A DNA stretch of 64,000 nucleotides from Burkholderia pyrrocinia (GTDB lineage Bacteria > Pseudomonadota > Gammaproteobacteria > Burkholderiales > Burkholderiaceae): NCBI RefSeq assembly GCF_001028665.1, contig NZ_CP011504.1, positions 1,550,001 to 1,614,000 of the forward strand, given 5' to 3'. Below the pieces are notes generated by a model that saw only the letters and a program-made list of their open reading frames with translations, searched no databases and was not told the DNA's origin. Shown one piece after another: positions 51,896-61,229 of the stretch. Both the position numbers and the translations under genes were made by a program. The stretch's first letter is position 1; the number at the start of each line of letters is the position of its first letter.

Positions 51896-52912
51896 ATGAT
51901 CCGAATTCCGTTCGAGGAGTTGCAGGGCGCCATTTATCTCGCGCTCCTGAATGCGGGCATGAACGAGCACGACGCGGGCGTCTGCGCACGGGTTCATGCG
52001 GAGGCGACCTGCGACGGCGTCAATTCCCACGGCATCAATCGCGTCGCGCGCTTCGTCGACTACGTCCGCAAGGGCTGGGTGAATCTGCAGGGCGCACCCA
52101 CGCCGGTCAAGCGCTTCGGCGCGATCGAGATCCTGGACGGCAATCGCGGCCCCGGCATTCTCAATGCGTTGTCCGTGACCGAGCGCGCGATGGCGATTGC
52201 GGACGAGCAGGGCGTCGGCATCGTCGCGCTGCGCAACACGACGCACTGGATGCGTGGCGGGACCTATGGCTGGCACGCGGCGGATCGCGGCTACATCGCG
52301 ATCTGCTGGACGAATACCGAATCCTGCATGCCGGGCTGGGGCGCCAAAAAACCGCGCGTCGGCAACAACCCGTTCGTGATGGCGGTGCCGCGGGACAAGG
52401 GCCCTATCGTGCTCGACATGGCCATGTCGCAGTACTCGTACGGAAAACTGCAGGCGACCCGCCTCAAGGGGAAAAACATGCCGTTTCCCGCCGGTTTCGA
52501 CAGCGAAGGGAAGCTGACCGTCGAGCCCGGCCCGATCGAGGCATCGATGCGGATCCTGCCGATGGGTTACTGGAAGGGCTCGGGATTCGCGATCATGCTC
52601 GACGTGCTGGCTGCCGTGCTGTCGGAGGGGCTGGCGACGAACGGGATCGATGCCGTGCAGCAGGGCAGCTGCACCGGCTGCTCGCAGGTGTTCATCCTGA
52701 TCGACCCGCGCAAGCTGGGCGGCGAAGCGTTCACGAACGAGGTCGCCGACGGCGTGGCCGATTACGTGAATACGTCGGAACTCGCGGAAGACAGCGACGA
52801 GGTGCTGTATCCCGGACAAAGCGCGCTGCGGACCCGCATCGAACAGCGGCGGCACGGCGTTGCCGTCGACGACGGAATCTGGGCCGACGTGCTCGCGCTC
52901 GCGCAGCGGTGA
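51896..52912 (+). CDS. Ldh/YiaK-like NAD(P)H oxidoreductase
   Basis: A 338-residue member of the malate/L-lactate dehydrogenase (Ldh2) family that includes YiaK (2,3-diketo-L-gulonate reductase). The catalytic His45 lies in CDGVNSHGINRVARFVDYVR. NAD motifs and substrate loops are seen in NTTHWMRGGTYGWHAADRGY and WGAKKPRVGNNPFVMA, and the Lys-Gly turn in YWKGSGFAIMLDVLAAVLSE. YiaK-type function fits the sugar-acid context. It follows rspB by 89 bases and precedes an MFS gene by 125 bases. Confidence 0.88.
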   Translation: MIRIPFEELQGAIYLALLNAGMNEHDAGVCARVHAEATCDGVNSHGINRVARFVDYVRKGWVNLQGAPTPVKRFGAIEILDGNRGPGILNALSVTERAMAIADEQGVGIVALRNTTHWMRGGTYGWHAADRGYIAICWTNTESCMPGWGAKKPRVGNNPFVMAVPRDKGPIVLDMAMSQYSYGKLQATRLKGKNMPFPAGFDSEGKLTVEPGPIEASMRILPMGYWKGSGFAIMLDVLAAVLSEGLATNGIDAVQQGSCTGCSQVFILIDPRKLGGEAFTNEVADGVADYVNTSELAEDSDEVLYPGQSALRTRIEQRRHGVAVDDGIWADVLALAQR

Positions 52913-53037
52913 GGTCACCGCATCCGTGACGCGGCGCCGGCACGCAACCCGGCCCGCACACGCGCATGCGAAACGAACCGGCGTACGGATCGATTCCATC
53001 GCCGTCGAGGTGCTTGTTTTCATCGGGAGAACTGACC

Positions 53038-54327
53038 ATGAAGGCGGACGTCACGCTTGCGCTCGGCGCAAGCACCGAAGCACTGCACGAAGACGCGTTG
53101 TACCGGAAGGTGATACTGAGGATCGTCCCGCTGTTTTTCCTCGGGTTCATCATGTCCTATCTGGACCGCGTGAACATCGGCTTCGCCAAGCTGCAGATGG
53201 CGGCCGATTTCGGGCTGACGAACGCGTCCTTCGCACTCGGCGCGAGCGTGTTCTTCTGGGGCTACATGCTGTTCGAGATTCCGAGCAACCTGATCCTCCG
53301 GCGGGTCGGCGCACGCGCATGGATCGCGCGGATCATGATCACGTGGGGGATCGTGTCGACCCTGATGATCTTCTCGAGGAACGAGGCCGCGTTCTATTCG
53401 CTCCGCTTCCTGCTTGGCGTATGCGAGGCCGGGTTCGTTCCGGGCGTGATGTATTACACGAACACGTGGCTGCCCGCCCGGCGCCAGAGCGGCATGTATT
53501 CGCTGTTCCTGATGGCGTTGCCGATTGCCGTCGTGTTCGGTGCGCCGCTGTCCGGCGCGATCATGGAGACGATGGACGGCGTGGCGGGCATCAGGGGATG
53601 GCAGTGGCTGTTCCTGCTCGAAGGGCTGCCGTCCGCGGTGCTGGGCGTCGTGATCCTGGCGCTGCTGCGGAACCGGCCGGCCGACGTCGACTGGCTGACG
53701 CCGCGCGAGAAGCAGATCATCGAGGCGAATGTCGCGAAGGAGGCGGCGTTCAAGTCGCATCGCGTCGCGGATGCGTTCCGGACACCGAAGATCTATGCGC
53801 TGATCGTCGTGATGATCCTCTTCAACACTGCCTTCTATGGGCTGACGTTCTGGATGCCGACGCTGTTTCATGACGCCGGCGTCGCAAACAGCCTGGATGT
53901 CGGGCTGTTCACGGCCATTCCGTTCGGCGTCGCGGCGATCTGCATGTACGTGAACGCGAAGATCGCGGAGCGGTCCGGGCGGCTGCGCAGGCACGGCGTG
54001 GTGCCGGTCGCGCTGGCCGCCGTCGGCCTGTTCGTCGCGACGGTGGCGCACGACAGCTTCTGGCTCGCGCTGATCATGCTGACCGTCGCGACGTCGGGCA
54101 TCCTGTCGCTGATGCCGATCTACTGGACGCTGCCGGGGCGCGTGCTGTCCGGTGCGGCCGCAGCGGCCGGTCTCGCGCTGATCAACGCGTGCGGAAGCCT
54201 GTCGGGGATCCTCGGCGCGATGATCATCGGCTATGCGGGCATCCGGATCGGCATGGCGATCCTTGCAGGCTTCCTGTTGCTGTGCAGCGTGGTGTTCTAC
54301 CGGGTCTGTCCGCCGACGGCGGAATGA
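53038..54327 (+). CDS. MFS transporter, ACS family
   Basis: A 429-residue, 12-helix permease. The family mark LDRVNIGFAKLQMAADFGLT follows the first helix, with FGLT before SFALGASVFFWGYMLFEIPS and NLILRRVGARAW. FLLGVCEAGFVPGVMYYTNT and LPARRQSGMYSLFLMALPIA are further motifs. It transports organic or sugar acids and is the second permease of the cassette. GGGAG lies 10 bases before the ATG at 53038. It converges with the TonB receptor gene, with only 37 bases between their stops. Confidence 0.92.
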   Translation: MKADVTLALGASTEALHEDALYRKVILRIVPLFFLGFIMSYLDRVNIGFAKLQMAADFGLTNASFALGASVFFWGYMLFEIPSNLILRRVGARAWIARIMITWGIVSTLMIFSRNEAAFYSLRFLLGVCEAGFVPGVMYYTNTWLPARRQSGMYSLFLMALPIAVVFGAPLSGAIMETMDGVAGIRGWQWLFLLEGLPSAVLGVVILALLRNRPADVDWLTPREKQIIEANVAKEAAFKSHRVADAFRTPKIYALIVVMILFNTAFYGLTFWMPTLFHDAGVANSLDVGLFTAIPFGVAAICMYVNAKIAERSGRLRRHGVVPVALAAVGLFVATVAHDSFWLALIMLTVATSGILSLMPIYWTLPGRVLSGAAAAAGLALINACGSLSGILGAMIIGYAGIRIGMAILAGFLLLCSVVFYRVCPPTAE

Positions 54328-54364
54328 CGTCGAGCCGGGCCCGGTTTCCGGCTGCCCCGCGCCG

Positions 54365-56557
54365 TCAGAACGACACCGTCGTCGTCAGCGTGACGAGCCG
54401 CGGCTCGCCGACCGCGACGATCAGGTTGTTGTTGCTCGACGGGTAGTAGGTCTTGTCGAGCAGGTTCTTCACGTTGAGCTGGATGCGCGTCGGGAACTTG
54501 CCGATCGTCGTTTCGTAGGCCGCGAACGCGTCGACGGTCACGTAGCCGGGCAGCGTGAAGCTGTTCGCGGTGTCGCCGGAGCGTGTGCCGACAAGCCGTG
54601 CGCCGCCGCCGAAGCGCCAGCGGCCGGGCAGGTTCGCGATCGCCGTGTCGTACACCGCGAACAGGCTGCCTGTGTGGCGCGCGACGTTGACGAGCGGCGT
54701 GTTGCTGTCGCGATCCGTCGCGTTCGTGTACGCATAGCTGCCGATCACGCTCAGGTGGCGCGTGATCTGCCCCGCGACGTCGAGTTCGATCCCGCGCGAG
54801 CGCGCGGTGCCGATCGTCGACGTGATGTCGCCGTTCGTGACCGCGACGTTGCGCTTGTCGATCTGGTAGACCGCGAGCGTGCCCGTGATCGCGGGTTTCA
54901 GGCTGAACTTGAGCCCGGCTTCGAGCACGCGGCCGTATTCCGGCGCGAGCGGCGCGGCGACATTCGTTGCGACGTTCGGCTTGAACGAGCGGCTCACGTT
55001 CGCATACGCGGTCAGCGCGGGCGTGAGTGCATACGCGAGCCCGAACTGCGGCAACCAGACATTGCCGCGCGAACGGTCGGCGAACACGAACGGCCGGCCC
55101 ATCCCCGATTCCTGCTGCCAGTTTTCCCAGCGCAGCCCGCCGACTGCGGTGAGGCGCTCGGTGAGCTTCACCGAATCCTGCACGACCATCGAATACGCAT
55201 GCACGACCGAGCGCGAATCGCTTTGCTTCGGGTTGGGCGTGCCGCCCGGCGCGAGCAGGCCGTACACGGGATCGTAGAGATTGAAGCCCGACGTCGCCTT
55301 GCCGCGGATCGTGTCGCCGCGGAAGCTGCGCTGCCGCTCGTATTCGCCGCCGACGTAGAGCGCGTGGTTCATTCCGGCAAGCGTCACGTTGCCGAGCAGG
55401 CCGAGCGTCGCGATCTGGTCCGAGTCGTTGCGCCCGAGGTTTGCATCGGACGAGCGCGTCATTGCGCCCGTCTTGCTGTTGAACGAGTTGCCGCGCGTAA
55501 TGTATTGGTCGTAGCGGTCGCGGCCCCAACCGTAGGTCGCGCGCACGCGCCACGCGTCGGAGAAGCGGTGCTCGATGCGCGCGCGCAGCGTTTCCTGGAT
55601 GCCGCTGCTCTGCGACCACGCTTCCTCGTAGCGGCGGTAGCGCAGCGCATCGTCGAGCTGGCCGTTCACGAGCACGGTGCCGCGATCGAACGGTGTCGTG
55701 TAGTCGACGTACTGGTAGCTGACGTCGACCGACGTGTTCGCGTCGTGCCACGACAGCGCGGGCGCGATCAGCGCGTCGCGCTGGCGGCCGAAGCTGCGCC
55801 AGTAGCGGCTCGTGTCGTATTCGCCGGTCAGCCGGAACGCGAGCGTGCCGCCCGCGACCTGGCCGGGCTTGCCGAGCGGGCCGGTGAGATCGAACAGCGC
55901 GCTGCCGCCGCCGTGGCTCGTGCGCGACGCGGAGATCGAGCCGCCGAACGTGTCTTCCGGCTTGCGCGTGACGAGGTTGATCACGCCGCCCGGATCCTGC
56001 ATCCCGTAGAGCAGCGACGCGGGGCCCTTCAGCACTTCGACTCGGTCGATCGTCGCGAGATAGCTGTGCAGCACCGGCGTGCGCACGCCGTCGACGAGCA
56101 CGGAGCCGTCGTTGTTCGACCCGAAGCCGCGCTTGGTGAACGCGTCGCGCGTGCCGCCGAGCGTGTTCGTCTGCGTGACGCCGCTGATGTTGCCGAGCAC
56201 GTCGTCGAGCGAGCGCGCCTGCTGGTCCTGCATCACGCTGCTGCTGACCACCGCGACCGATTGCGGAATCTCCTTGAGCGGGCGGTCGCTGCCGCCTGTG
56301 ATGCTGCTGGTGCGCGGCTGATAACCGATCGTCGGATCGACGGCCGCCGATGCGTTGACGCTGATCGCCGGGAGTTCGTGTTCGGCCGGCGTAACGGGCG
56401 TTGATGCGGGCGTGGAGGCGGGCGTGGAGGCGGATGCGGCACGTTCGGCGGCATCGGCATGCGCGCCGCTTGCGACGCACAGGGTGATCAGGGCAGGCAG
56501 GCTCGTGCGCCACGGACGAAGGGTCCGGACGCGGCGGGGCGTTCGACGGGATGGCAT
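54365..56557 (-). CDS. TonB-dependent siderophore receptor
   Basis: A 730-residue outer-membrane receptor. A signal peptide ends near CVASGAHADA; an Ala/Ser/Thr/Pro segment of about 25 residues precedes the plug domain (PQSVAVVSSSVMQDQQARSL, LGNISGVTQTNT, VEVLKGPASLLYGMQDPGGV, INLVTRKP). The rest is a 22-strand barrel ending LTTTVSF with the terminal Phe. The plug motif and length fit FhuA/FpvA-like ferric-siderophore receptors. A Fur box upstream at 56636-56654 implies iron control. Its siderophore is unknown; no biosynthesis or ABC genes adjoin it. A near-identical 3' tail fragment lies at 45669-45760. Confidence 0.95.
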   Translation of the reverse strand: MPSRRTPRRVRTLRPWRTSLPALITLCVASGAHADAAERAASASTPASTPASTPVTPAEHELPAISVNASAAVDPTIGYQPRTSSITGGSDRPLKEIPQSVAVVSSSVMQDQQARSLDDVLGNISGVTQTNTLGGTRDAFTKRGFGSNNDGSVLVDGVRTPVLHSYLATIDRVEVLKGPASLLYGMQDPGGVINLVTRKPEDTFGGSISASRTSHGGGSALFDLTGPLGKPGQVAGGTLAFRLTGEYDTSRYWRSFGRQRDALIAPALSWHDANTSVDVSYQYVDYTTPFDRGTVLVNGQLDDALRYRRYEEAWSQSSGIQETLRARIEHRFSDAWRVRATYGWGRDRYDQYITRGNSFNSKTGAMTRSSDANLGRNDSDQIATLGLLGNVTLAGMNHALYVGGEYERQRSFRGDTIRGKATSGFNLYDPVYGLLAPGGTPNPKQSDSRSVVHAYSMVVQDSVKLTERLTAVGGLRWENWQQESGMGRPFVFADRSRGNVWLPQFGLAYALTPALTAYANVSRSFKPNVATNVAAPLAPEYGRVLEAGLKFSLKPAITGTLAVYQIDKRNVAVTNGDITSTIGTARSRGIELDVAGQITRHLSVIGSYAYTNATDRDSNTPLVNVARHTGSLFAVYDTAIANLPGRWRFGGGARLVGTRSGDTANSFTLPGYVTVDAFAAYETTIGKFPTRIQLNVKNLLDKTYYPSSNNNLIVAVGEPRLVTLTTTVSF

Positions 56558-56635
56558 GAATCGATGCAGGACGGAGTGCTAAGGATCGTGGCGCGGGCCG
56601 CAGCACTGCGCCGCAACCGGGATGCGCATGATATA

Positions 56636-56654
56636 TGTAATGAGAATCATTTGC
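56636..56654 (-). promoter_or_regulatory. Fur box upstream of the TonB receptor
   Basis: On the minus strand GCAAATGATTCTCATTACA matches the 19-base Fur consensus (GATAATGATAATCATTATC) at 13 of 19 positions by hand count. It sits 79 bases before the receptor start in the only AT-rich stretch there. A second degenerate half-site overlaps at about 56655-56672. Confidence 0.75.
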
Positions 56655-56773
56655 AATTGTAATGAAATGATCGGAGGCGTGCGGGCGTTGGTTGCCGGGC
56701 CATCGGCCGTCTGCTACCGTAGCGGCCAAAATCAGACGCAGTGAAATTCAACGAGAGAGCCGGGGGCCGCACC

Positions 56774-56878
56774 ATGTCATCTTCCTGTCGTGTCGCGTTC
56801 AGCGCGACGCTACGCACCGCACTCGACCATGCGGGTGGCGAAGTGATCGCAGCCGTGTTCCGCCATTCGAACGATTAA
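56774..56878 (+). CDS. Possible 34-aa peptide
   Basis: A short frame, MSSSCRVAFSATLRTALDHA followed by GGEVIAAVFRHSND, in the 416-base gap between the receptor and the next gene. It lacks a convincing ribosome site and no family was recognised. It could be a leader peptide, a gene remnant or chance coding. Listed because it is the only candidate in this interval; treat as doubtful. Confidence 0.2.
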   Translation: MSSSCRVAFSATLRTALDHAGGEVIAAVFRHSND

Positions 56879-56973
56879 AGCAACGGAAGCGAATTCATCT
56901 GGCGTTGTGCCGCGCAGCCGGCGCCGCGCCGCTTTCAATCACTTCAACCACCACGCTAGACGGGAGACCACCC

Positions 56974-57420
56974 ATGAAAAAGAGTTCCGCGCCGTTCGCG
57001 GCGGCCGCGCTTGCGGCGTGCGCCATGTTGGCGGGCGTTCACCAGGCGGCTTGCGCCGCACCGGCGGACGAACCCGCGATCGATGCGCATTACAGCGCCG
57101 TGATCGAGGCCTATACGCAGGACATGGCCGCCGCGAAGACGAAATACGACGGCAAGCGCCTCGCGTTCGTCGGCGCCGTGATCCGGATGGGCAGCGATCC
57201 GGGCGGCACGTACTTCGGCGCGCTGACGACCGACGGCGGGCAGTTCGACACGCATTTCGACGTGGCCGACCAGGATGCGCTGAAACCGAAATTCCCCGGC
57301 GGCGAGATCAAGCCGTTCACGGCGTCCGCGAATTTCCGGTTCAGCTGCGTGAACGAAGGTTATATCGATGCGCCCGTGTTGCCGGGGTTGAAGCTGGCGC
57401 ACTGCCGACTCGCCAACTGA
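56974..57420 (+). CDS. Exported OB-fold-like protein, unknown function
   Basis: A 148-residue secreted protein. The signal peptide is FAAAALAACAMLAGVHQAAC with cleavage near CAAPADEP. The mature part contains AAKTKYDGKRLAFVGAVIRM, a pattern like the tRNA_anti/OB-fold secreted proteins, and ends with NFRFSCVNEGYIDAP and LAHCRL, two cysteines that could form a disulfide. No catalytic motif is visible. The ATG at 56974 follows CGGGAG. It converges with the TetR gene; a strong terminator hairpin lies between them. Confidence 0.75.
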   Translation: MKKSSAPFAAAALAACAMLAGVHQAACAAPADEPAIDAHYSAVIEAYTQDMAAAKTKYDGKRLAFVGAVIRMGSDPGGTYFGALTTDGGQFDTHFDVADQDALKPKFPGGEIKPFTASANFRFSCVNEGYIDAPVLPGLKLAHCRLAN

Positions 57421-57430
57421 TCGACGCGTC

Positions 57431-57468
57431 GCGGCGGTTGTGCCGGAGCATCGGCACAACCCCGCCGC
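57431..57468. terminator. Bidirectional hairpin between convergent genes
   Basis: GGTTGTGCCG (57436-57445) and CGGCACAACC (57452-57461) form a perfect 10-bp stem with a 6-nt loop; GCGGC (57431-57435) and GCCGC (57464-57468) extend it past a 2-base bulge. It occupies most of the 54-base gap between the OB-fold gene and the TetR gene. Confidence 0.65.
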
Positions 57469-57474
57469 TGCGCA

Positions 57475-58221
57475 TCACGCGCGCGTGTTTTCCCCTTCCA
57501 GCCGCCGCACCGCTTCCGCCACCTCGTTCCTGAAGCGCACGAGCGCCGCCTGTTCCGGCGCGGGCGGCTGCACGGCGGCCCACAGCATGTCGACCAGTTG
57601 CGTGGCCATCGTTTCCGTATCGAGCTTGCGGTGTCCGAGGATCGCATCCCACAGCACGTGCTCGATCGGCCCGAACACCATCGAGCGCAGCAGGCTCAGC
57701 GGCAGGTCCGCGCGCACCTGCCCGGCCGCCTGGCCGCGCGCGAGCACGTCCATCAGCGGCGCCGTATAGCGGCGCTGCAGCGCGGTGAGCTCGTCGCTCA
57801 GCGCATGCTGCTTCGCACGGCCTTCCGACAGCACCAGCGCGCACAGCCCCGTGCCGTTCACGAGCATCAGCCGCAGGTGAGTGCGCACGATGAACGCGAA
57901 CTGCTGCTGCACCGACGCATCCTGCGGCATCCCGTGCTCGAACGCGGCGATGATTTCGTCGTACCAATCCGCGATGACACGGGCACACAGCTCGCGCTTG
58001 CCACGGAAGTAGCTGAACACCGTCGCCTCCGACACGCCCACGCGCTGCGCGATCTCGGCGGCCGTCGCATGCTCGTAACCTTTTTCGGCAAACACTTCAC
58101 GACCGGCGCGCAGGATGTCCTGCACGCGCTGCTGGGATTTGCGCCCGGCGGGCGCGCGGGGCGTGTCGGCGCGGTCGGCTTTGACGGTGGCGGTCATGGT
58201 GTCGGCGGTAGCGGCTGTCAT
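57475..58221 (-). CDS. TetR family regulator of the liu operon
   Basis: A 248-residue TetR regulator divergent from liuABCD. The HTH is VQDILRAGREVFAEKGYEHA followed by TAAEIAQRVGVSEATVFSYF and RGKRELCARVI. The C-terminal domain is all-helical (LLRSMVFGPIEHVLWDAILG). Betaproteobacteria are known to control leucine degradation with a TetR protein called LiuQ; this gene occupies that position, but orthology is not shown here. The ATG at 58221 is 15 bases from an operator palindrome; 58197 is an alternative start. It probably represses both its own gene and liuA through two matching sites. Confidence 0.85.
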   Translation of the reverse strand: MTAATADTMTATVKADRADTPRAPAGRKSQQRVQDILRAGREVFAEKGYEHATAAEIAQRVGVSEATVFSYFRGKRELCARVIADWYDEIIAAFEHGMPQDASVQQQFAFIVRTHLRLMLVNGTGLCALVLSEGRAKQHALSDELTALQRRYTAPLMDVLARGQAAGQVRADLPLSLLRSMVFGPIEHVLWDAILGHRKLDTETMATQLVDMLWAAVQPPAPEQAALVRFRNEVAEAVRRLEGENTRA

Positions 58222-58235
58222 GTCGGCATGATATC

Positions 58236-58248
58236 TGAGTGTCACTCA
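58236..58248. promoter_or_regulatory. TetR operator O1
   Basis: TGAGTGTCACTCA, a 6-bp inverted repeat around one base, 15 bases upstream of the TetR start. It shares the TGAG-N5-CTCA form with O2 at 58337-58349 (10 of 13 bases identical). Confidence 0.65.
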
Positions 58249-58336
58249 AAAAACTATTGACGCCGAACCCGACGAGGCGCGAAACTGTGCAAAATTACCG
58301 CTGTATTGGTCAATGAATCGACGCATTAATTCGATT

Positions 58337-58349
58337 TGAGCGAAACTCA
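58337..58349. promoter_or_regulatory. TetR operator O2
   Basis: TGAGCGAAACTCA, the same TGAG-N5-CTCA architecture as O1, 43 bases before the liuA start. Binding here would repress the liu operon. Confidence 0.6.
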
Positions 58350-58391
58350 GAAATCGGTGCGTGCGACACACTTTCTGGAGACGGAGGAGAC

Positions 58392-59573
58392 ATGATCAAC
58401 CTGCCCGGCGTGCAATTCATGCTCGGTGAAGACATCGAGATGCTGCGCGATGCCGTCGCGACGTTCGCGGCGAAGGAAATCACGCCGCGCGCGGCGGAGG
58501 TCGACCGCACCGACCAGTTTCCGATGGATCTGTGGAAGAAGTTCGGCGATCTCGGCGTGCTCGGCATGACGGTCGCCGAGGAATACGGCGGCGCGAACAT
58601 GGGCTACACGGCACACATGGTCGCGATGGAAGAGATCTCGCGCGCATCGGCGTCGATCGGCCTGTCGTACGGCGCGCACTCGAACCTGTGCGTGAACCAG
58701 ATCCACCGCAACGGCACCGACGCGCAGAAACAGAAATACCTGCCGAAGCTCGTGTCGGGCGAACACATCGGCGCGCTCGCGATGAGCGAACCGAACGCCG
58801 GTTCCGACGTCGTCAGCATGAAGCTGCGCGCCGACAAGCGCGGCGATCGCTACGTGCTGAACGGCACGAAGATGTGGATCACCAACGGCCCCGATTGCGA
58901 CACGCTCGTCGTCTACGCGAAGACGGACGTCGAAGCCAATTCGCGCGGCATCACCGCGTTCATCGTCGAGAAGGGGATGAAGGGTTTCTCGGTCGCGCAG
59001 AAGCTCGACAAGCTCGGCATGCGCGGCTCGCACACGGGCGAGCTGGTGTTCCAGGACGTCGAAGTGCCGGAAGAGAATATCCTCGGCCAGCTCAACGGCG
59101 GCGTGAAGGTGCTGATGAGCGGCCTCGACTACGAGCGCGCGGTGCTGTCGGGCGGCCCGACGGGCATCATGGCCGCATGCCTCGACGCGGTCGTGCCGTA
59201 TATCCACGACCGCAAGCAGTTCGGCCAGTCGATCGGCGAATTCCAGCTGATCCAGGGCAAGGTCGCCGACATGTACACCACGTTCCAGGCATGCCGCGCG
59301 TACCTGTACGCGGTCGGCCGCCATCTCGATTCGGCGGGCAGCGACCACATCCGCCAGGTGCGCAAGGACTGCGCCGGCGTGATCCTCTATACGGCCGAGA
59401 AAGCGACGTGGATGGCCGGCGAGGCGATCCAGATCCTCGGCGGCAACGGCTACATCAACGAATACCCGGTCGGCCGCCTGTGGCGCGATGCGAAGCTCTA
59501 TGAAATCGGCGCCGGCACGAGCGAGATCCGCCGGATGCTGATCGGCCGCGAGCTGTTCGCGGAAACGATGTAA
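58392..59573 (+). CDS. liuA: Isovaleryl-CoA dehydrogenase
   Basis: A 393-residue FAD acyl-CoA dehydrogenase that oxidises isovaleryl-CoA to 3-methylcrotonyl-CoA in leucine breakdown. Catalytic Glu248 lies in [13 protein letters not shown], the isovaleryl-type position (within the helix rather than near the C-terminus). Family motifs are [38 protein letters not shown] and the C-terminal [22 protein letters not shown] lies 7 bases before the ATG at 58392. It is first in an operon liuABCD with gaps of 31, 17 and 39 bases. Confidence 0.95.
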   Translation: MINLPGVQFMLGEDIEMLRDAVATFAAKEITPRAAEVDRTDQFPMDLWKKFGDLGVLGMTVAEEYGGANMGYTAHMVAMEEISRASASIGLSYGAHSNLCVNQIHRNGTDAQKQKYLPKLVSGEHIGALAMSEPNAGSDVVSMKLRADKRGDRYVLNGTKMWITNGPDCDTLVVYAKTDVEANSRGITAFIVEKGMKGFSVAQKLDKLGMRGSHTGELVFQDVEVPEENILGQLNGGVKVLMSGLDYERAVLSGGPTGIMAACLDAVVPYIHDRKQFGQSIGEFQLIQGKVADMYTTFQACRAYLYAVGRHLDSAGSDHIRQVRKDCAGVILYTAEKATWMAGEAIQILGGNGYINEYPVGRLWRDAKLYEIGAGTSEIRRMLIGRELFAETM

Positions 59574-59604
59574 CGCCCTACGACACGCGAACGGAGCCCC
59601 GTCG

Positions 59605-61212
59605 ATGCCGATCATCGAATCCAGACTGAACCCGCGTTCGGAAGACTTCCGCGCGAATACCGCGGCGCTCGAGGCGGTCGTCGCCGACCTGCGCGCGAAG
59701 ATCGAACAGCTTGCGCAGGGCGGCGGCCAGGCCGCGCGCGACAAGCACCTGTCGCGCGGCAAGCTGCTGCCGCGCGATCGCATCGCGCAACTGCTCGATC
59801 CGGGCGCGCCGTTCCTCGAGTTTTCGCAACTCGCGGCGAACGGCATGTACAACGACGACGCGCCGGGCGCGGGTGTCATCACCGGCATCGGCCGGATCGC
59901 GGGCCGCGAGTGCGTGATCGTGTGCAACGACGCGACGGTCAAGGGCGGCACCTACTACCCGGTCACCGTGAAGAAGCACGTGCGCGCACAGGAGATTGCC
60001 GCGGAAAACCGGCTGCCGTGCGTGTACCTGGTCGATTCGGGCGGCGCGAACCTGCCGAACCAGGACGACGTGTTCCCCGATCGCGACCACTTCGGCCGCA
60101 TCTTCTTCAATCAGGCGACGATGTCGGCGGCCGGGATCGCGCAGATCGCGGTCGTGATGGGCTCGTGCACGGCGGGCGGCGCGTACGTGCCCGCGATGAG
60201 CGACGAGTCGATCATCGTGAAGGACCAGGGCACGATTTTCCTCGGCGGGCCGCCGCTCGTGAAGGCCGCGACCGGCGAGGAAGTGAGCGCCGAGGATCTC
60301 GGCGGCGGCGACGTGCACACGCGCCTGTCGGGCGTGGCCGACCACCTTGCGCAGAACGACGCGCATGCGCTGTCGATCGCGCGCAGCATCGTCGATCATC
60401 TCGCGCCGAAGATCGCATCGCCGGTCGCGCTGCGCGAGCCGAAGCCGCCGCGTTACGACGCGAAGAGCCTGTACGGCGTGATTCCGGTCGATACGCGCAA
60501 GCCGTTCGACGTGCGCGAGGTGATCGCGCGCATCGTCGACGATTCCGAGTTCGACGAATTCAAGGCGCGCTACGGCACGACGCTCGTCACGGGCTTCGCG
60601 CACATCTGGGGCCACCCGGTCGGGATCGTCGCGAACAACGGCATCCTGTTTTCCGAATCGGCCGTGAAGGGCGCGCATTTCATCGAGCTGTGCTGCCAGC
60701 GCAAGATCCCGCTCGTGTTCCTGCAGAACATCACGGGCTTCATGGTCGGGCGCAAGTACGAGAACGAAGGCATCGCGCGGCACGGCGCGAAGATGGTGAC
60801 GGCCGTGTCGAACGCGAAGGTGCCGAAGTTCACGGTGATCATCGGCGGCTCGTTCGGCGCCGGCAACTACGGGATGTGCGGCCGCGCATTCGGGCCGCGT
60901 TTCCTGTGGATGTGGCCGAACGCGCGGATCTCGGTGATGGGCGGCGAGCAGGCCGCGTCGGTGCTCGCGACCGTGCGCCGCGACGGCATCGAGGCGAAGG
61001 GCGGTTCGTGGTCGACCGACGAAGAGGAAGCGTTCAAGCAGCCGATCCGCGACCAGTACGAGCGCCAGGGCCATCCGTATTACGCGAGCGCGCGGCTGTG
61101 GGACGACGGCGTGATCGATCCCGCGCAGACGCGCGACGTGCTCGGGCTCGGTCTTGCCGCATCGATGAACGCGCCGATCGACGATACGCGCTTCGGCGTG
61201 TTCCGGATGTAA
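59605..61212 (+). CDS. liuB: 3-Methylcrotonyl-CoA carboxylase, beta (carboxyltransferase) subunit
   Basis: A 535-residue carboxyltransferase that moves carboxybiotin CO2 to 3-methylcrotonyl-CoA. It has two crotonase-like halves; recognisable motifs are [60 protein letters not shown] and [20 protein letters not shown]. The length is normal for MccB/LiuB. It works with the biotin-carrying LiuD encoded two genes downstream. The ATG at 59605 is 31 bases after liuA. Confidence 0.95.
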   Translation: MPIIESRLNPRSEDFRANTAALEAVVADLRAKIEQLAQGGGQAARDKHLSRGKLLPRDRIAQLLDPGAPFLEFSQLAANGMYNDDAPGAGVITGIGRIAGRECVIVCNDATVKGGTYYPVTVKKHVRAQEIAAENRLPCVYLVDSGGANLPNQDDVFPDRDHFGRIFFNQATMSAAGIAQIAVVMGSCTAGGAYVPAMSDESIIVKDQGTIFLGGPPLVKAATGEEVSAEDLGGGDVHTRLSGVADHLAQNDAHALSIARSIVDHLAPKIASPVALREPKPPRYDAKSLYGVIPVDTRKPFDVREVIARIVDDSEFDEFKARYGTTLVTGFAHIWGHPVGIVANNGILFSESAVKGAHFIELCCQRKIPLVFLQNITGFMVGRKYENEGIARHGAKMVTAVSNAKVPKFTVIIGGSFGAGNYGMCGRAFGPRFLWMWPNARISVMGGEQAASVLATVRRDGIEAKGGSWSTDEEEAFKQPIRDQYERQGHPYYASARLWDDGVIDPAQTRDVLGLGLAASMNAPIDDTRFGVFRM

Positions 61213-61229
61213 CGAGCAAGGAGCGGACG

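Noticed and set aside
57431..57468. The hairpin and other GC palindromes as a dispersed repeat family
   Set aside because: Each hairpin has a different sequence and sits at a convergent gene end, so they are explained as separate terminators.
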